A stretch of 64,000 nucleotides of DNA from Mycobacterium aquaticum (GTDB lineage Bacteria > Actinomycetota > Actinomycetes > Mycobacteriales > Mycobacteriaceae): assembly GCF_002086485.1 (NCBI RefSeq), contig NZ_MVHF01000017.1:62001-126000 (forward strand), given 5' to 3'. This document shows, piece by piece, positions 42,656 to 51,868 of this stretch; the first letter of the stretch is position 1; every line of letters begins with the position of its first letter. Under the pieces are notes generated by a model. That model was not told the origin of the DNA, searched no databases, and worked only from the letters and a program-made list of their open reading frames with translations. Both the position numbers and the translations under genes were made by a program.

Positions 42656-44155
42656 TCAGCGCCCGTCGAGCAGATCCCTGGACCGCAACGCCAGCCACAG
42701 CTGCGCGATGTCGGCCGTGTCGGAAAGCCGTGCGCCGGTGAGCTCTTCGACCTTGTGCACGCGGTAGAGCACGGTCTGGCGGTGCACGTTCATGGCGGCG
42801 GCGGTGCGCTGCCACGACCGCTGGTTGGTGAGAAAGGCTTCCAATGTCTCGACCAATCCGGTGCGGTGCTGGGTATCGTGCTCGATGAGCGGGCCCAGCC
42901 ACCGTTCGACCATGGCCTGGGCGTCCTCGACACCGCCCATCCCGACCCACGACGTGGCGGTGCCGTACCGCACGATGGCATCGCCGGTCCGTTGCGCGGT
43001 GCCCAGCGCCCAGGTGGCTTCGCGGGCGGCTTCCGCCGAGCGGCCCACGGTCTTCATCACGCGGCTGGCCCCGATCCTGGCGGTCTGCCCGAGCGAGGCG
43101 GCGATGCCGTCGACCGCCGCGTCGGTACCCGGCACCACAGCGTGTGCGACGCCGGACCGGAATGCCGTCACATGCGGAATCCGCCGCCGCCACAAGGCCA
43201 CATGCAAATCGCGCAGCCTCCGGTCGTCGGCACAGGTGACCGAGACGAACATCGATGTCGCCGGATCCAGACCCGCTGACTGCAGTTGCCTGCGCCCGAC
43301 CCGCTGATCGATACGGCCGTCGATGAGCTGCGCGGTGAGTTCGGCGCCCGAGCGGCGGGTGTGTTCCAGCGCCAGGTGGGTCTGAGAGAGTTCGAGCGCG
43401 ACGACCGTCGCCGCGTGCTGGATCAGCACGCCGTCGAGGGCCACTCCGCCTTCCCGGATGACGGCCAGCACCGCGTGCTCGTGCGTCGGTACCTCACCGA
43501 CCAGAACCTCGACACCGCTGGGCGTCAGGATGGACCGCGCCCCGGCCGCGAGCGTGCCCTGCGATGCCGCGCGCACGGTCTCCTTGACCTCATCGCCGGG
43601 ATGCGGGCCGTCGGGGTGATACGCGTCGCCGGTGACGCGGTCGCAGACGAACACCGAACACCGCAATTCCTTGGTGAGGGCGTCGGCAATGCGGGACCGT
43701 GCCACATCTCCTGCCGTGGTGCGGCGCAGCGCATCGTAGATGCGGGCCGTGCGCATGAGCCGCTGCGACTGTTCGAGCAGCGTGGCCTCGGCGATGGCCC
43801 GCGAAATCGCCACGAACGGCATGGGATAGCGGATCCACAGCACCGGCAGGCCGAGGCGTTCGCTGGCGCGCGTGAAGCGCTGGGTCAGCCGGGGGCAGTA
43901 CATCTCTTCCCCGATGGCCAAACCGCTGGCGCCGACCCGCTGCAGCTCGTCGAGCAGATGCTCCTGCTCGGCCGCCCCCGCCGGGAACGACATGCCGTTG
44001 GTCATCAAGAGCTCCCCGGCGCTGACCCACTGCCACGGCTCGGGCAGGTCCGACGTGTGTGTCCAGGACACCTGGCGGTCCAATCCGGCCTTGCCGGAGT
44101 GCAGTCGCAGCTGCAGGTGCGGCATGTCCAGCAGCTCGCGCACCGTGATGCTCAC
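42656..44155 (-). CDS. PucR family transcriptional regulator
   Basis: A 499-residue regulator from GTG 44155. The N-terminal PucR domain (~1-125: TVRELLDMPHLQLRLHSGKAGLDRQVSWTHTSDLPEPWQWVSAGELLMTNGMSF) senses purine or amino-acid-type ligands, a GGDEF-like middle follows, and the C-terminal HTH (LVETLEAFLTNQRSWQRTAAAMNVHRQTVLYRVHKVEELTG) binds DNA. It is the last gene of the minus-strand operon with the NCS1 permeases, converging with the ABC binding-protein gene. Confidence 0.92.
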   Translation of the reverse strand: MSITVRELLDMPHLQLRLHSGKAGLDRQVSWTHTSDLPEPWQWVSAGELLMTNGMSFPAGAAEQEHLLDELQRVGASGLAIGEEMYCPRLTQRFTRASERLGLPVLWIRYPMPFVAISRAIAEATLLEQSQRLMRTARIYDALRRTTAGDVARSRIADALTKELRCSVFVCDRVTGDAYHPDGPHPGDEVKETVRAASQGTLAAGARSILTPSGVEVLVGEVPTHEHAVLAVIREGGVALDGVLIQHAATVVALELSQTHLALEHTRRSGAELTAQLIDGRIDQRVGRRQLQSAGLDPATSMFVSVTCADDRRLRDLHVALWRRRIPHVTAFRSGVAHAVVPGTDAAVDGIAASLGQTARIGASRVMKTVGRSAEAAREATWALGTAQRTGDAIVRYGTATSWVGMGGVEDAQAMVERWLGPLIEHDTQHRTGLVETLEAFLTNQRSWQRTAAAMNVHRQTVLYRVHKVEELTGARLSDTADIAQLWLALRSRDLLDGR

Positions 44156-44180
44156 CGGTCAACCGTATCGCTGGATCGGG

Positions 44181-45626
44181 TCACGGAACGGGTTTGGCGA
44201 CAACCTCGGCACGACTCTCCGGCCGGTGCACCCGCGGGCCGAGCACCGCATACAGCGCCGCGGCCACCAGACCACCGGCGAGCCAGGACAGATCGAGTCC
44301 GCCGAGGGCGCGGGACCCGAAACCCTGCATGGCACCCGTCGCCCCGTACATGAACATCCAGGTGGCGACGATTCCCGCTGCGAAGCTGAACATGGTCGCC
44401 CAGTTCACATCCGGCAGCCGCCGAGTTCCGACCGGGTCGAAAAGCCGCTGCGCGTCGACGCGGCCGTTCTCGACCACGTAGTAATGCACCAGCATGATGC
44501 CGGCCCAGCTTGCGACCCAGGCCACGATGGCCGCGAGCCAGGTGTCGAGCACCGTGGCCAGGCTGGACTGGTAGATGAAGAAGACGATGGCGGCCAGCGC
44601 CAGGACGCCGACAAGCACATTCAGCTTGCGCCGGTGCACCTTGATGTCGAGGGCTTGGGCGGCCACCGAGAACGTGTAGATGTTGAGGATGTTCGTCGCG
44701 ATCGGACCGTGAATCACCAACAACAGCACCGGCAGGGCAAGCGCGCCGTAGTTGTCCACGATCAACCGGCCGGGATCGACCGATCCGTTGGTCGTCGCCA
44801 AGCTGGCTCCCAGGGCACCGAGCCAGACCACCGGGATGATCTGGCCGAGAGCACTGGCCAGGTACAGCCTGCGTCGGGGCACCGTGGTGCTGACGAACCT
44901 CGAGTAGTCACAGGCGTAGGTGAACCACGTTATGCCCCATCCGATTCCGATCACAGTCATCACCGTCGACATGGCAACGATGCGTTCGCCGCCCTGCAGC
45001 ACGTGACCGGCGGGCCCGGCGTAGGACCAGTCGATGTCCAGGTGGAACCACGCGACGAGCGTCATGAGGACAAGCACGGCCAGGGTGGGCGGGACAGTCC
45101 AGCGTTCGAACGCGGCGATGGTCCGGTACCCGAACCAGGCAATCGTCACCTGGATTCCCATGATGGTCGCGGCCACAAGGATTTTCGGCACAATGTTGGG
45201 CGCATCCGGATCGACCAGGCCCAACTTGCCCAGCAGCGCCATCACGAGGTCGAGGATTATCCAGGTGTTCACAGCGCACCAGCCGACGGCCAGGGCCGCC
45301 TGGATCGCGGCGGGCACGTAGGCGCCGCGGCGTCCGAAGGCGGCCCGGGAGAGCACCATGGCGGTGACCCCGGTCTGCTGGCCCATCACCACGAAGATGC
45401 CGAACAACCCCATGCCGACGATGTTTCCGGCGATCAGGACGATCAGCGTATCCCTCAGGCCGAGCCCCAACTCGATGCCGAGCGCACCGAGCACCCAGTT
45501 GATCGGTGCGATGTTGGCGCCGGCCCAGATCCAGAACTGGCCCGAAACTCGTTTGGTGCGAACTGATTCGGGGATCGGCTGCAGAACTTCTTCGAACTGG
45601 TGGATGTCGGGCTCGGCGCTCGTCAC
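44181..45626 (-). CDS. NCS1 family nucleobase/hydantoin permease
   Basis: A 481-residue, 12-helix permease of the NCS1 (nucleobase:cation symporter-1) family. The front (VSGQFWIWAGANIAPINWVLGALGIELGLGLRDTLIVLIAGNIVGMGLFG) and TWFTYACDYSRFVSTTVPRRRLYLASALGQIIPVVWLGALGA are typical for CodB/PucI/Mhp1-type carriers of cytosine, allantoin or hydantoins. GTG start at 45626. It lies 15 bp after a second NCS1 permease and 25 bp before the PucR regulator. Confidence 0.9.
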   Translation of the reverse strand: MTSAEPDIHQFEEVLQPIPESVRTKRVSGQFWIWAGANIAPINWVLGALGIELGLGLRDTLIVLIAGNIVGMGLFGIFVVMGQQTGVTAMVLSRAAFGRRGAYVPAAIQAALAVGWCAVNTWIILDLVMALLGKLGLVDPDAPNIVPKILVAATIMGIQVTIAWFGYRTIAAFERWTVPPTLAVLVLMTLVAWFHLDIDWSYAGPAGHVLQGGERIVAMSTVMTVIGIGWGITWFTYACDYSRFVSTTVPRRRLYLASALGQIIPVVWLGALGASLATTNGSVDPGRLIVDNYGALALPVLLLVIHGPIATNILNIYTFSVAAQALDIKVHRRKLNVLVGVLALAAIVFFIYQSSLATVLDTWLAAIVAWVASWAGIMLVHYYVVENGRVDAQRLFDPVGTRRLPDVNWATMFSFAAGIVATWMFMYGATGAMQGFGSRALGGLDLSWLAGGLVAAALYAVLGPRVHRPESRAEVVAKPVP

Positions 45627-45641
45627 GGTGGTAGCTCGGTT

Positions 45642-47069
45642 CTACTCGGCGTGGGTTCTGACGACGGAGGGAACGCTCTTCTGCCGACGCGCCAGCGAGG
45701 TCATCGTGAAATAGTACAGCGGCGAGACCACAACCAGGCCGACGATGAACGAGATATCGGTATTGCCAAGAAGTTTGGCCATGGGGCCGGTGTAGGCGGT
45801 GCCGATGATCATGAACGGCAGCTGCACCGCGACACCGATCAGGTAACAGATGACCGCAGGCCAGTTGACCCGGCCATAGCGGCCACCGTCGGCCTTGAAG
45901 AAGTCCTCGACGACGTAGTCGCCGTGGCGCACCAGGTAGAAGTCGACGAGGTTGACCGCGGTCCACGGGACCAACGCGCCCAGCAGCAGGATCAGCAGGT
46001 TGTTGTACTTGGCGACGAAGTCGTCACCGGCCGCAAGGGCGACGAACACCGCGAAGGCGCAGATGCAGGCGGCGATGATGGCGCGCTCGCGGGCCCGTGC
46101 GGTGAACTTCGGGAAGAAGGTCTGCAGGATGGTGATGGTGCACAAGGTTCCGCAGTAGAGGTTCATCGCGTTGGTCGCCGCCACCCCGACACTGAACACC
46201 GCGACCACCAGCACACTGATACCGGCGGTGGCCTTCGTCAGCGCGATGGCCGGATCGTCGTCGAGGGCCAGCAGACCGACGCCCGCGCCCAGCAGCATCG
46301 GCAGGATCGATCCCGTGGTGGTGCCCCAGTAGCTCATCCAGAAGGCCGGTTTGGCGCCGGTGGCCTTCGGCAGGTATCGCGAGTAGTCGGAAACGTAAGG
46401 GGCATAGGCGATCTGCCACACCGCCGCGGCGGCGAAGGTACCGAGGAACCCTGCCACGGTGGCGCCGGTGCTGTGGAAGAAGTCGGCAGGCATCGGGTGC
46501 ACACCGAACGCCCAGACGAAGGCAAGCACCAGCGTTATACCCGACGCCCACGTCATGATCCGCGCGTAGGCGTGGATCAGCGTGTAACCCCAGATCGTCG
46601 CCGCGATGCTGACGCACGCCAGGATGAGGATGCCGCCCTTGACGCCGAGGAACGGGAGGACCGAAGCCAGTGACTCACCGCCGAACACCAGGATCGAGAT
46701 GAAGAACCCGGTGTACATACACACCACGACGGCGACGATGAGTACCGCACCCAGCGAACCGAATTGGCCTTTGGTCTGCACCATCTGGGGCACGCCCAGC
46801 GTGGGGCCCTGGGCCGAGTGCAGCGCCATGAAAATCGCACCGAACAGGTTGCCGAGGACGATGGCCAACACGGCCGACCATGCCGGCTGGCCGAACACCG
46901 TCGTCGCCAGCGCACCGGTGACGATCGCCAGGATCATGATGTTGGTGCCGAACCAGATGGTGAACATGTCTCGGTTGCGGCCGTGCCGCTGATCCAGCGG
47001 CACCTGCTGAATGGTGTTCTCCTCGATGGAGGAGATGGATTCCGCTGATTTACTGCGGGTTTCACTCAT
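45642..47069 (-). CDS. NCS1 family nucleobase/hydantoin permease
   Basis: A 475-residue, 12-helix NCS1 permease (RHGRNRDMFTIWFGTNIMILAIVTGALATTVFGQPAWSAVLAIVLGNLFGAIFMALHSAQGPTLGVPQM; YAPYVSDYSRYLPKATG), distinct in sequence from the partner at 44181. ATG 47069. Its place behind the GMC oxidoreductase and its small subunit, with a 26-bp gap, suggests it imports their substrate. Two different NCS1 carriers in one operon may serve substrate and intermediate. Confidence 0.9.
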   Translation of the reverse strand: MSETRSKSAESISSIEENTIQQVPLDQRHGRNRDMFTIWFGTNIMILAIVTGALATTVFGQPAWSAVLAIVLGNLFGAIFMALHSAQGPTLGVPQMVQTKGQFGSLGAVLIVAVVVCMYTGFFISILVFGGESLASVLPFLGVKGGILILACVSIAATIWGYTLIHAYARIMTWASGITLVLAFVWAFGVHPMPADFFHSTGATVAGFLGTFAAAAVWQIAYAPYVSDYSRYLPKATGAKPAFWMSYWGTTTGSILPMLLGAGVGLLALDDDPAIALTKATAGISVLVVAVFSVGVAATNAMNLYCGTLCTITILQTFFPKFTARARERAIIAACICAFAVFVALAAGDDFVAKYNNLLILLLGALVPWTAVNLVDFYLVRHGDYVVEDFFKADGGRYGRVNWPAVICYLIGVAVQLPFMIIGTAYTGPMAKLLGNTDISFIVGLVVVSPLYYFTMTSLARRQKSVPSVVRTHAE

Positions 47070-47095
47070 GATGGGTTCTTTCGGGTGATGGCGGA

Positions 47096-47488
47096 TCAGC
47101 GGATGACGAAGCCGCGGTCGACGACGTGCTCAAGCATGTCGACGTAGCTGTCCATGTCGTCGCGCGCGGGGCGCGGTGCCGGGTCATAGGGCATGGCGGC
47201 TTTCACTGCGGGGCTGAGGAAGTAAGCCCCCGCGGCCAGTACTGTGAGCGCCTCGAACTGGCCCGGCTGCTCGGTGGCGAGGCTGTCCAACGCGGCTTCG
47301 GGGTCCTTGCCCGCACTGGAATCCAGCGCCGCGGTGAGCGCGTCGACGAGGTCGGGCCGGTAACCCAGAACCTGGTCGAGCAGGGCGCCGGACACCTCTG
47401 CGGTGGTGGCCGACGGCATGGTGTCGCTTGCCGGGATGAGGGTTTCGGCCAGAGTGGCGAACACCTGACGCTGTTCGGGAGTGAGCAT
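47096..47488 (-). CDS. Gluconate 2-dehydrogenase subunit 3-like small subunit
   Basis: A 130-residue helical protein from ATG 47488: LTPEQRQVFATLAETLIPASDTMPSATTAEVSGALLDQVLGYRPDLVDALTAALDSS resembles the small subunit (subunit 3) of membrane-type GMC dehydrogenases. Here no Tat or Sec signal is present, matching the cytosolic large subunit encoded 8 bp upstream. It is probably needed for folding or electron transfer of that enzyme. A longer upstream frame inside the GMC gene was discarded. Confidence 0.8.
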   Translation of the reverse strand: MLTPEQRQVFATLAETLIPASDTMPSATTAEVSGALLDQVLGYRPDLVDALTAALDSSAGKDPEAALDSLATEQPGQFEALTVLAAGAYFLSPAVKAAMPYDPAPRPARDDMDSYVDMLEHVVDRGFVIR

Positions 47489-47496
47489 GAGGAACC

Positions 47497-49113
47497 TCAG
47501 AACGGAGTGGGGATGCTTGAGCGGGTTTCGGCCAGGTGTCGCATGGATCGCAACGCGACGGCCATGATGGTGGCGGTGGGATTCATGCCGGTCGAGGTGA
47601 CCATGGTGCTGCCGTCGACGATGAACAGGTTGGGGACGTCGTGGGTGCGGCACCATTCGTCGACCACGGAGTTGGCCGGGTCGGTCCCCATCTTGGTGGT
47701 GCCGAGCAGATGCCAGGCGCTGTGCCGGACCACCGGAATCGGGTGTACCTCAATTGCTCCGGCGGCCTCGTGGGCCTCGACGGCCCGTGCGACGTTGAAG
47801 TCCAACATCCGCCGGCAGTTCTCGCCGATCGTGTAGTGGATCTTGGCGGCGGGAATCCCGTCGGAGTCGGTGACGTCGGGATCCAGTGTCACGGTGTTGG
47901 ATTCGTCCGGAAGGTCCTCGGTGGTGATGCCCCATTCGGTGTAGCGGCCGAAGGTGCGCTGCAGGCGCGGATGGAAGCTGGCGCCGAAGCTGTCGCGCCA
48001 ATCGTCGCCCGGCTCCCAGAGGGTCTGTGCCAGTGGGCCACCCGTCGGCATGAGGTTCCACTTCGCGCCCCGGACGAATCCGCGGTCGGTATCGGTCTCG
48101 TAGAACTGCAGGGATTGCAGTGCCTGCCCGGCCGGGCCGAGCCAGGTCTCCATGTCCTCGTCGTAAGCGCCGTAGACCGAGGCGTACGGGTGGGTCATCA
48201 GTCGCTTGCCGACCAGGCCCGAGGAGTTGGCGAGGCCGTCAGGCGCCGAGTTCAGCAGCAGCCGCGGCGTGCCGATTCCGTTGGCCGCCAACACCGTAAC
48301 GCGTGCTGCCTGATGATGAAGCGTGCCGTCGCGGTCGATGTACTCGGCGCCGGTCGCCAGCCCGCGGTCGTTGACGGTGATCCGACTGACCCGGGCCCCG
48401 GTGACCAGTTGCACGCCGAGTTTGATCGCGTCGCGCCAGTGGGTGATGTCGGTGCTGGCCTTGGCGCCGACGGGGCAGCCGGATTCGCAGGCGCCGTAGC
48501 GCATGCAGGCTTCCTGGTTCTTGTACTTGCGCGAGGCGATGGCGTTGGGCGCGGGCCACCAGTGCCAGCCCAGCTTGTCCATGCCCTTGGCCGCGATGAG
48601 GCCGTACTTGCCGATGGGCAGCGGCGGCAGCGGGAACGTGTGCGCGTCGGGGTAGGCCGGATCGCCTTCGAGGCCGGATGCCCCGATGTGGTGGGTGACC
48701 TCGTCCAGGAACGGCCGCAGGTCCTCATAGGTGAACGGCCAGTCCTCGGCCACCCCGTCGAGGGTCTTGACCCGGAAGTCCGACGGCATGGGGCGCACCC
48801 AATGGCCGGAGAACATGATGGTGCTGCCACCGACGCCGCTGAACATCAACGGCTCGACCGGGCTCTCAGTGCTGTCGATGGGATAGTCGGCCGGGTTCTG
48901 CCGCACGTTGGGGCTGGCGTTCCACTGCTTGAGCCGGGTCAGTTCCCATTCGGGCTTGCCGGCGGTGAAGTCGTCGGGCAGGTTCCAATCGCCCTGCTCA
49001 AGGCAGACGACCTTGAGGCCGTGGCGGGCCAGTTCCAGGGCCGCCACCCCGCCGGACGCACCCGCGCCGATGATGAGGACATCAGGTTGCTCGTCGATTT
49101 CTCGGGTATTCAC
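47497..49113 (-). CDS. GMC family FAD-dependent oxidoreductase
   Basis: A 538-residue enzyme when started at GTG 49113, which has GGAG 8 bases upstream; GTG 49122 is an alternative. The FAD motif DVLIIGAGASGGVAALELARHGLKVVCLEQGDW, the GMC substrate region (VGGSTIMFSGHWVRPMPSDF) and the C-terminal catalytic His pair region (VRHSAWHLLGTTKMGTDPANSVVDEWCRTHDVPNLFIVDGSTMVTSTGMNPTATIMAVALR) are clear. It has a CMRYGACESGCPVGAK Cys cluster as in sorbitol/gluconate dehydrogenases. It heads the operon and probably oxidises an alcohol. Confidence 0.92.
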   Translation of the reverse strand: MNTREIDEQPDVLIIGAGASGGVAALELARHGLKVVCLEQGDWNLPDDFTAGKPEWELTRLKQWNASPNVRQNPADYPIDSTESPVEPLMFSGVGGSTIMFSGHWVRPMPSDFRVKTLDGVAEDWPFTYEDLRPFLDEVTHHIGASGLEGDPAYPDAHTFPLPPLPIGKYGLIAAKGMDKLGWHWWPAPNAIASRKYKNQEACMRYGACESGCPVGAKASTDITHWRDAIKLGVQLVTGARVSRITVNDRGLATGAEYIDRDGTLHHQAARVTVLAANGIGTPRLLLNSAPDGLANSSGLVGKRLMTHPYASVYGAYDEDMETWLGPAGQALQSLQFYETDTDRGFVRGAKWNLMPTGGPLAQTLWEPGDDWRDSFGASFHPRLQRTFGRYTEWGITTEDLPDESNTVTLDPDVTDSDGIPAAKIHYTIGENCRRMLDFNVARAVEAHEAAGAIEVHPIPVVRHSAWHLLGTTKMGTDPANSVVDEWCRTHDVPNLFIVDGSTMVTSTGMNPTATIMAVALRSMRHLAETRSSIPTPF

Positions 49114-49210
49114 CAGTCGCACTCCAGGTCAGATGGCTGCTGTGCGACTAATGATGCGTGCGTCACACTGGCGGCGCGAGAAGTGATCCGCACAAAACGG
49201 TAAACCTGCC

Positions 49211-49226
49211 TTGTGCATGCGCACAA
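49211..49226. promoter_or_regulatory. Inverted repeat upstream of the GMC operon
   Basis: TTGTGC-N4-GCACAA (49211-49226) is a perfect palindrome about 98 bp before the GMC start, and a third GCACAA half-site is at 49190-49195. This suggests an operator for one of the two PucR regulators. The assignment is inference. Confidence 0.45.
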
Positions 49227-49266
49227 AGTCTGTCAACGTCCTGCCAGATCCGCCCGAACTCCCCGC

Positions 49267-49323
49267 CGAGCAGACGTAAAAGTTCGCGACACGCCGCGCT
49301 TGGCGTACCCGGGTGTCTGCTCG
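49267..49323. repeat. Extragenic palindrome after the PucR gene (GCAGACG family)
   Basis: CGAGCAGAC (49267-49275) and GTCTGCTCG (49315-49323) are perfect outer arms, with an inner stem ACGCC (49291-49295) / GGCGT (49302-49306). It lies just past the PucR stop and shares the GCAGACG-YAAA core with the element behind clpB at 11877. Probably a dispersed 3'-end hairpin acting as terminator. Confidence 0.68.
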
Positions 49324-49330
49324 CCAAGGG

Positions 49331-50833
49331 CTATCGCACCACGGTGCGCATCCGGCGGGCCGCCACGGCGACCGCGAGTGTCGTCAACTGGCCGGGTCGA
49401 TCGAGGTTCACGTCGAGCAGACGGGCTATCTGGTCCAGCCGGTAGTACAGCGACTGCCTGCGGATGTGCAGCAGTTTGGCCGCCTCGGCCTTGGCTCCTC
49501 CGCACTCGATCAGCACTTCGAGCGTCCGCATCAACTGCCCGCCCTTGGCCGCATCGCTGCGCTCCAGCGCGCCGATCTGGTCATCGACGAACGCGCGCAG
49601 AGCATCGCCGTCGCCGTGGCCGGCCAGCAGCCGTTCGAGTGCCAACGCCCGCACCCCGATCGCCGGGCCCGCCACGTCCAGATCCTGCCCGAGCCGCAGG
49701 GTCTCGCGCGCCTCTGTCATCGCCCGCGGCAGTGTGTCGATGTCGTCGACCATGCGACTCACGGTGATGCACAGCCGGTTTCGCGACAACCGCAGAGCAC
49801 GGGCCGCACCCTGCACCGCCGTGGCGACGTCGGCACGCGGCTCGGTTGCCGCAACCGCGAGCACGCCACACAACAAGCCGTCGACGAGTCCGAAGATGCC
49901 GTGTCCCACGTGATGCATCAGGGCGTCGGCGACCATCGCGACGGAGTCGACGCGCTGCGGGTCGACGGCCACACATGCATAGCGCTGCCCCGACGTTGCG
50001 ATACCCGCGGCCCGCAGGCGGGTTTCGAGCGCGCCGTGGTCACCCGCCTGATTGGCCACCAGTTGATCGAGCACCAGTTGTTGGGCCCGCAGGGTGCCCG
50101 CTATACCGGTCTGTTCCCGCATCAGACACAGCCCCAGCACGGTGGGTGCGCGCTCGAGCACTGCGGCACACAGCAATTCGGGTGCACCGGACGGGTCCAC
50201 CGACAACCGCCCCCACGCCGTACCGTCGACCATGACGGGCACCTCAGCGCGCGTCGCGTCGTCACCGTCGACGGCACCGGCGGTGACCATCACCCGCCCC
50301 GCGTAATCACTGAGCCGCGCCGACGTCCCGAGCATGCCGGCAACCTGGTCGATCAGTTCGTGCAGGGTCGCGCCGCGAGCCAACGCTTCGGACAAGGCCC
50401 GGGAGGTCTCGTCGGCGTAGCGCAATCGCGACACCGACCGATCGATGAGCTCACTGTTCACCGCCTCGGCGACCTCGGTGAACCGCAACGTCGGAGCCAA
50501 CTCGACCACCAGGAATCCGAGCGGCTGCGCCTCGTCGACCATTTCCGGCGGCACTTGCGCGAACGTCCTGCCGACCTCGAAGAACAAGCCGGCCACTCCC
50601 CGCTCGGCCAGCCGCCGGATGTACAGCCTGCGGCCGCTCTCATCGACGCCGACGAGACCGACACCGTTGGTCAGCAGCACCTCGTCGCCGCGCAGCAGAT
50701 CCGCGATGTCGTACAGATCGGTCGAGTGCACCCACCGGACGGTGTGGTCGAGGTTGTCCCGGCCGCTGAGCACCGCCGGTTTCGCCGACCGCAGCGACGG
50801 GTGGGCAAGCACATCACCGACGGTCAAGGTCAT
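49331..50833 (-). CDS. PucR family transcriptional regulator
   Basis: A 500-residue regulator from ATG 50833 with the PucR N-terminal domain (TVGDVLAHPSLRSAKPAVLSGRDNLDHTVRWVHSTDLYDIADLLRGDEVLLTNG), a GGDEF-like middle and the C-terminal HTH (LMRTLEVLIECGGAKAEAAKLLHIRRQSLYYRLDQIARLLDVNLDRPGQ). A 7-base inverted repeat covers its own start codon, fitting autoregulation. It is divergent from the epimerase-SDR-creatininase operon and upstream of the GMC operon, so it may control both sides. Confidence 0.92.
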   Translation of the reverse strand: MTLTVGDVLAHPSLRSAKPAVLSGRDNLDHTVRWVHSTDLYDIADLLRGDEVLLTNGVGLVGVDESGRRLYIRRLAERGVAGLFFEVGRTFAQVPPEMVDEAQPLGFLVVELAPTLRFTEVAEAVNSELIDRSVSRLRYADETSRALSEALARGATLHELIDQVAGMLGTSARLSDYAGRVMVTAGAVDGDDATRAEVPVMVDGTAWGRLSVDPSGAPELLCAAVLERAPTVLGLCLMREQTGIAGTLRAQQLVLDQLVANQAGDHGALETRLRAAGIATSGQRYACVAVDPQRVDSVAMVADALMHHVGHGIFGLVDGLLCGVLAVAATEPRADVATAVQGAARALRLSRNRLCITVSRMVDDIDTLPRAMTEARETLRLGQDLDVAGPAIGVRALALERLLAGHGDGDALRAFVDDQIGALERSDAAKGGQLMRTLEVLIECGGAKAEAAKLLHIRRQSLYYRLDQIARLLDVNLDRPGQLTTLAVAVAARRMRTVVR

Positions 50834-50846
50834 ACGACAGTATGAC
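50829..50846. promoter_or_regulatory. Inverted repeat over the PucR start codon
   Basis: GTCATAC (50829-50835), GACA, GTATGAC (50840-50846) form a perfect palindrome that overlaps the ATG (50831-50833) of the minus-strand PucR gene. A third GTATGAC lies at 50865-50871 towards the divergent operon. A PucR dimer bound here would control both directions. Confidence 0.55.
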
Positions 50847-50936
50847 CCACAAGCCCGGCTGAACGTATGACGTTACGTCCGTTGTCGCCGACCGACCCGC
50901 AGGGCATTCTGGTCCACACAACAGCGAGGAGCATTC

Positions 50937-51854
50937 ATGACCACACTCGTCACCGGCGGCCGCGGTTTCGTCGGTCGCCACCTGGTGGACCAACTGCTTG
51001 CCGACGGCGAGCGCGTCATCATGTACAACCGCGACTACTCCGTCGACCCTCGCGACGGAGTCGTCGCGGTCCTCGGCGAACTGTTCGACATTCCCCGCCT
51101 GACCGACACGCTGACCACCTATGGCGTCGACCGAATCATTCACACGGCCGGGCAGAGCCATCCGGCGCTGTCGATCGAATTGCCGGTCACCACGTTCGCC
51201 GCCAATGCCGATGGGACGCTTGCGGTTTACGAAGCGGCCCGCATGACCGACGTGCGTCGCATCGTGTTCTTCTCGTCGGAATGCGCACTCGGCAACATAA
51301 CCGAGCCGGGGCCCGTCACCGAGGACGTCAAGCCGGCCCCCACCACCGTCTACGGCGTGACCAAGGTCGCGGGCGAATTGCTCGGCAGCGCGTACAACTC
51401 GCTCTACGGCATGGAGATCGTGTCACTGCGCATCACCGAGGTGTACGGCCCCGGGCTGTGGATGCCCAGCCTGCTCGGCGACATGATCCGCGCCGGCCTG
51501 CGTGGCGAGCCCTTCCGCCTGGAATCCGGCGGTGACCACGGGTTCCAGTTCGTCTACGTCGACGACGTCGCGACCGCCGCCCGGCTCGCCTCCACCACCG
51601 AAAACCTCACCCAGCAGGCGTATTTCGTATCAGGTGGGGACCGGATGACCGTGTTCGAGACCGCCGAACTGCTCACGAAAATGTTGCCGGAAGCCAAGTT
51701 CGACATCGGCCCCGGCTACCTACCCGACTGGGACCGCCAAGCCCGGTTCGACCTCAGCCGCTCCGAACGCGACCTCGGCTACGTGCCGCAGTGGGCGCTG
51801 GAGAAGGGTCTGGAGAAGCAGATCGAGTGGATCCGGGCCACCGAGAACCTCTGA
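50937..51854 (+). CDS. NAD-dependent epimerase/dehydratase (extended SDR)
   Basis: A 305-residue extended SDR: cofactor motif VTGGRGFVGRHLV (TGGxGxxG), catalytic Ser in FFSSECALG, YGVTK (Tyr and Lys), and the FVYVDDVATAARLA segment near the C-terminus. It binds NAD(P) and would epimerise, dehydrate or oxidise a sugar-like or hydroxy substrate. GAGGAG precedes ATG 50937. First gene of a three-gene operon with an SDR and a creatininase-family hydrolase. Confidence 0.9.
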   Translation: MTTLVTGGRGFVGRHLVDQLLADGERVIMYNRDYSVDPRDGVVAVLGELFDIPRLTDTLTTYGVDRIIHTAGQSHPALSIELPVTTFAANADGTLAVYEAARMTDVRRIVFFSSECALGNITEPGPVTEDVKPAPTTVYGVTKVAGELLGSAYNSLYGMEIVSLRITEVYGPGLWMPSLLGDMIRAGLRGEPFRLESGGDHGFQFVYVDDVATAARLASTTENLTQQAYFVSGGDRMTVFETAELLTKMLPEAKFDIGPGYLPDWDRQARFDLSRSERDLGYVPQWALEKGLEKQIEWIRATENL

Positions 51855-51868
51855 AGGGATTGCCGCAC

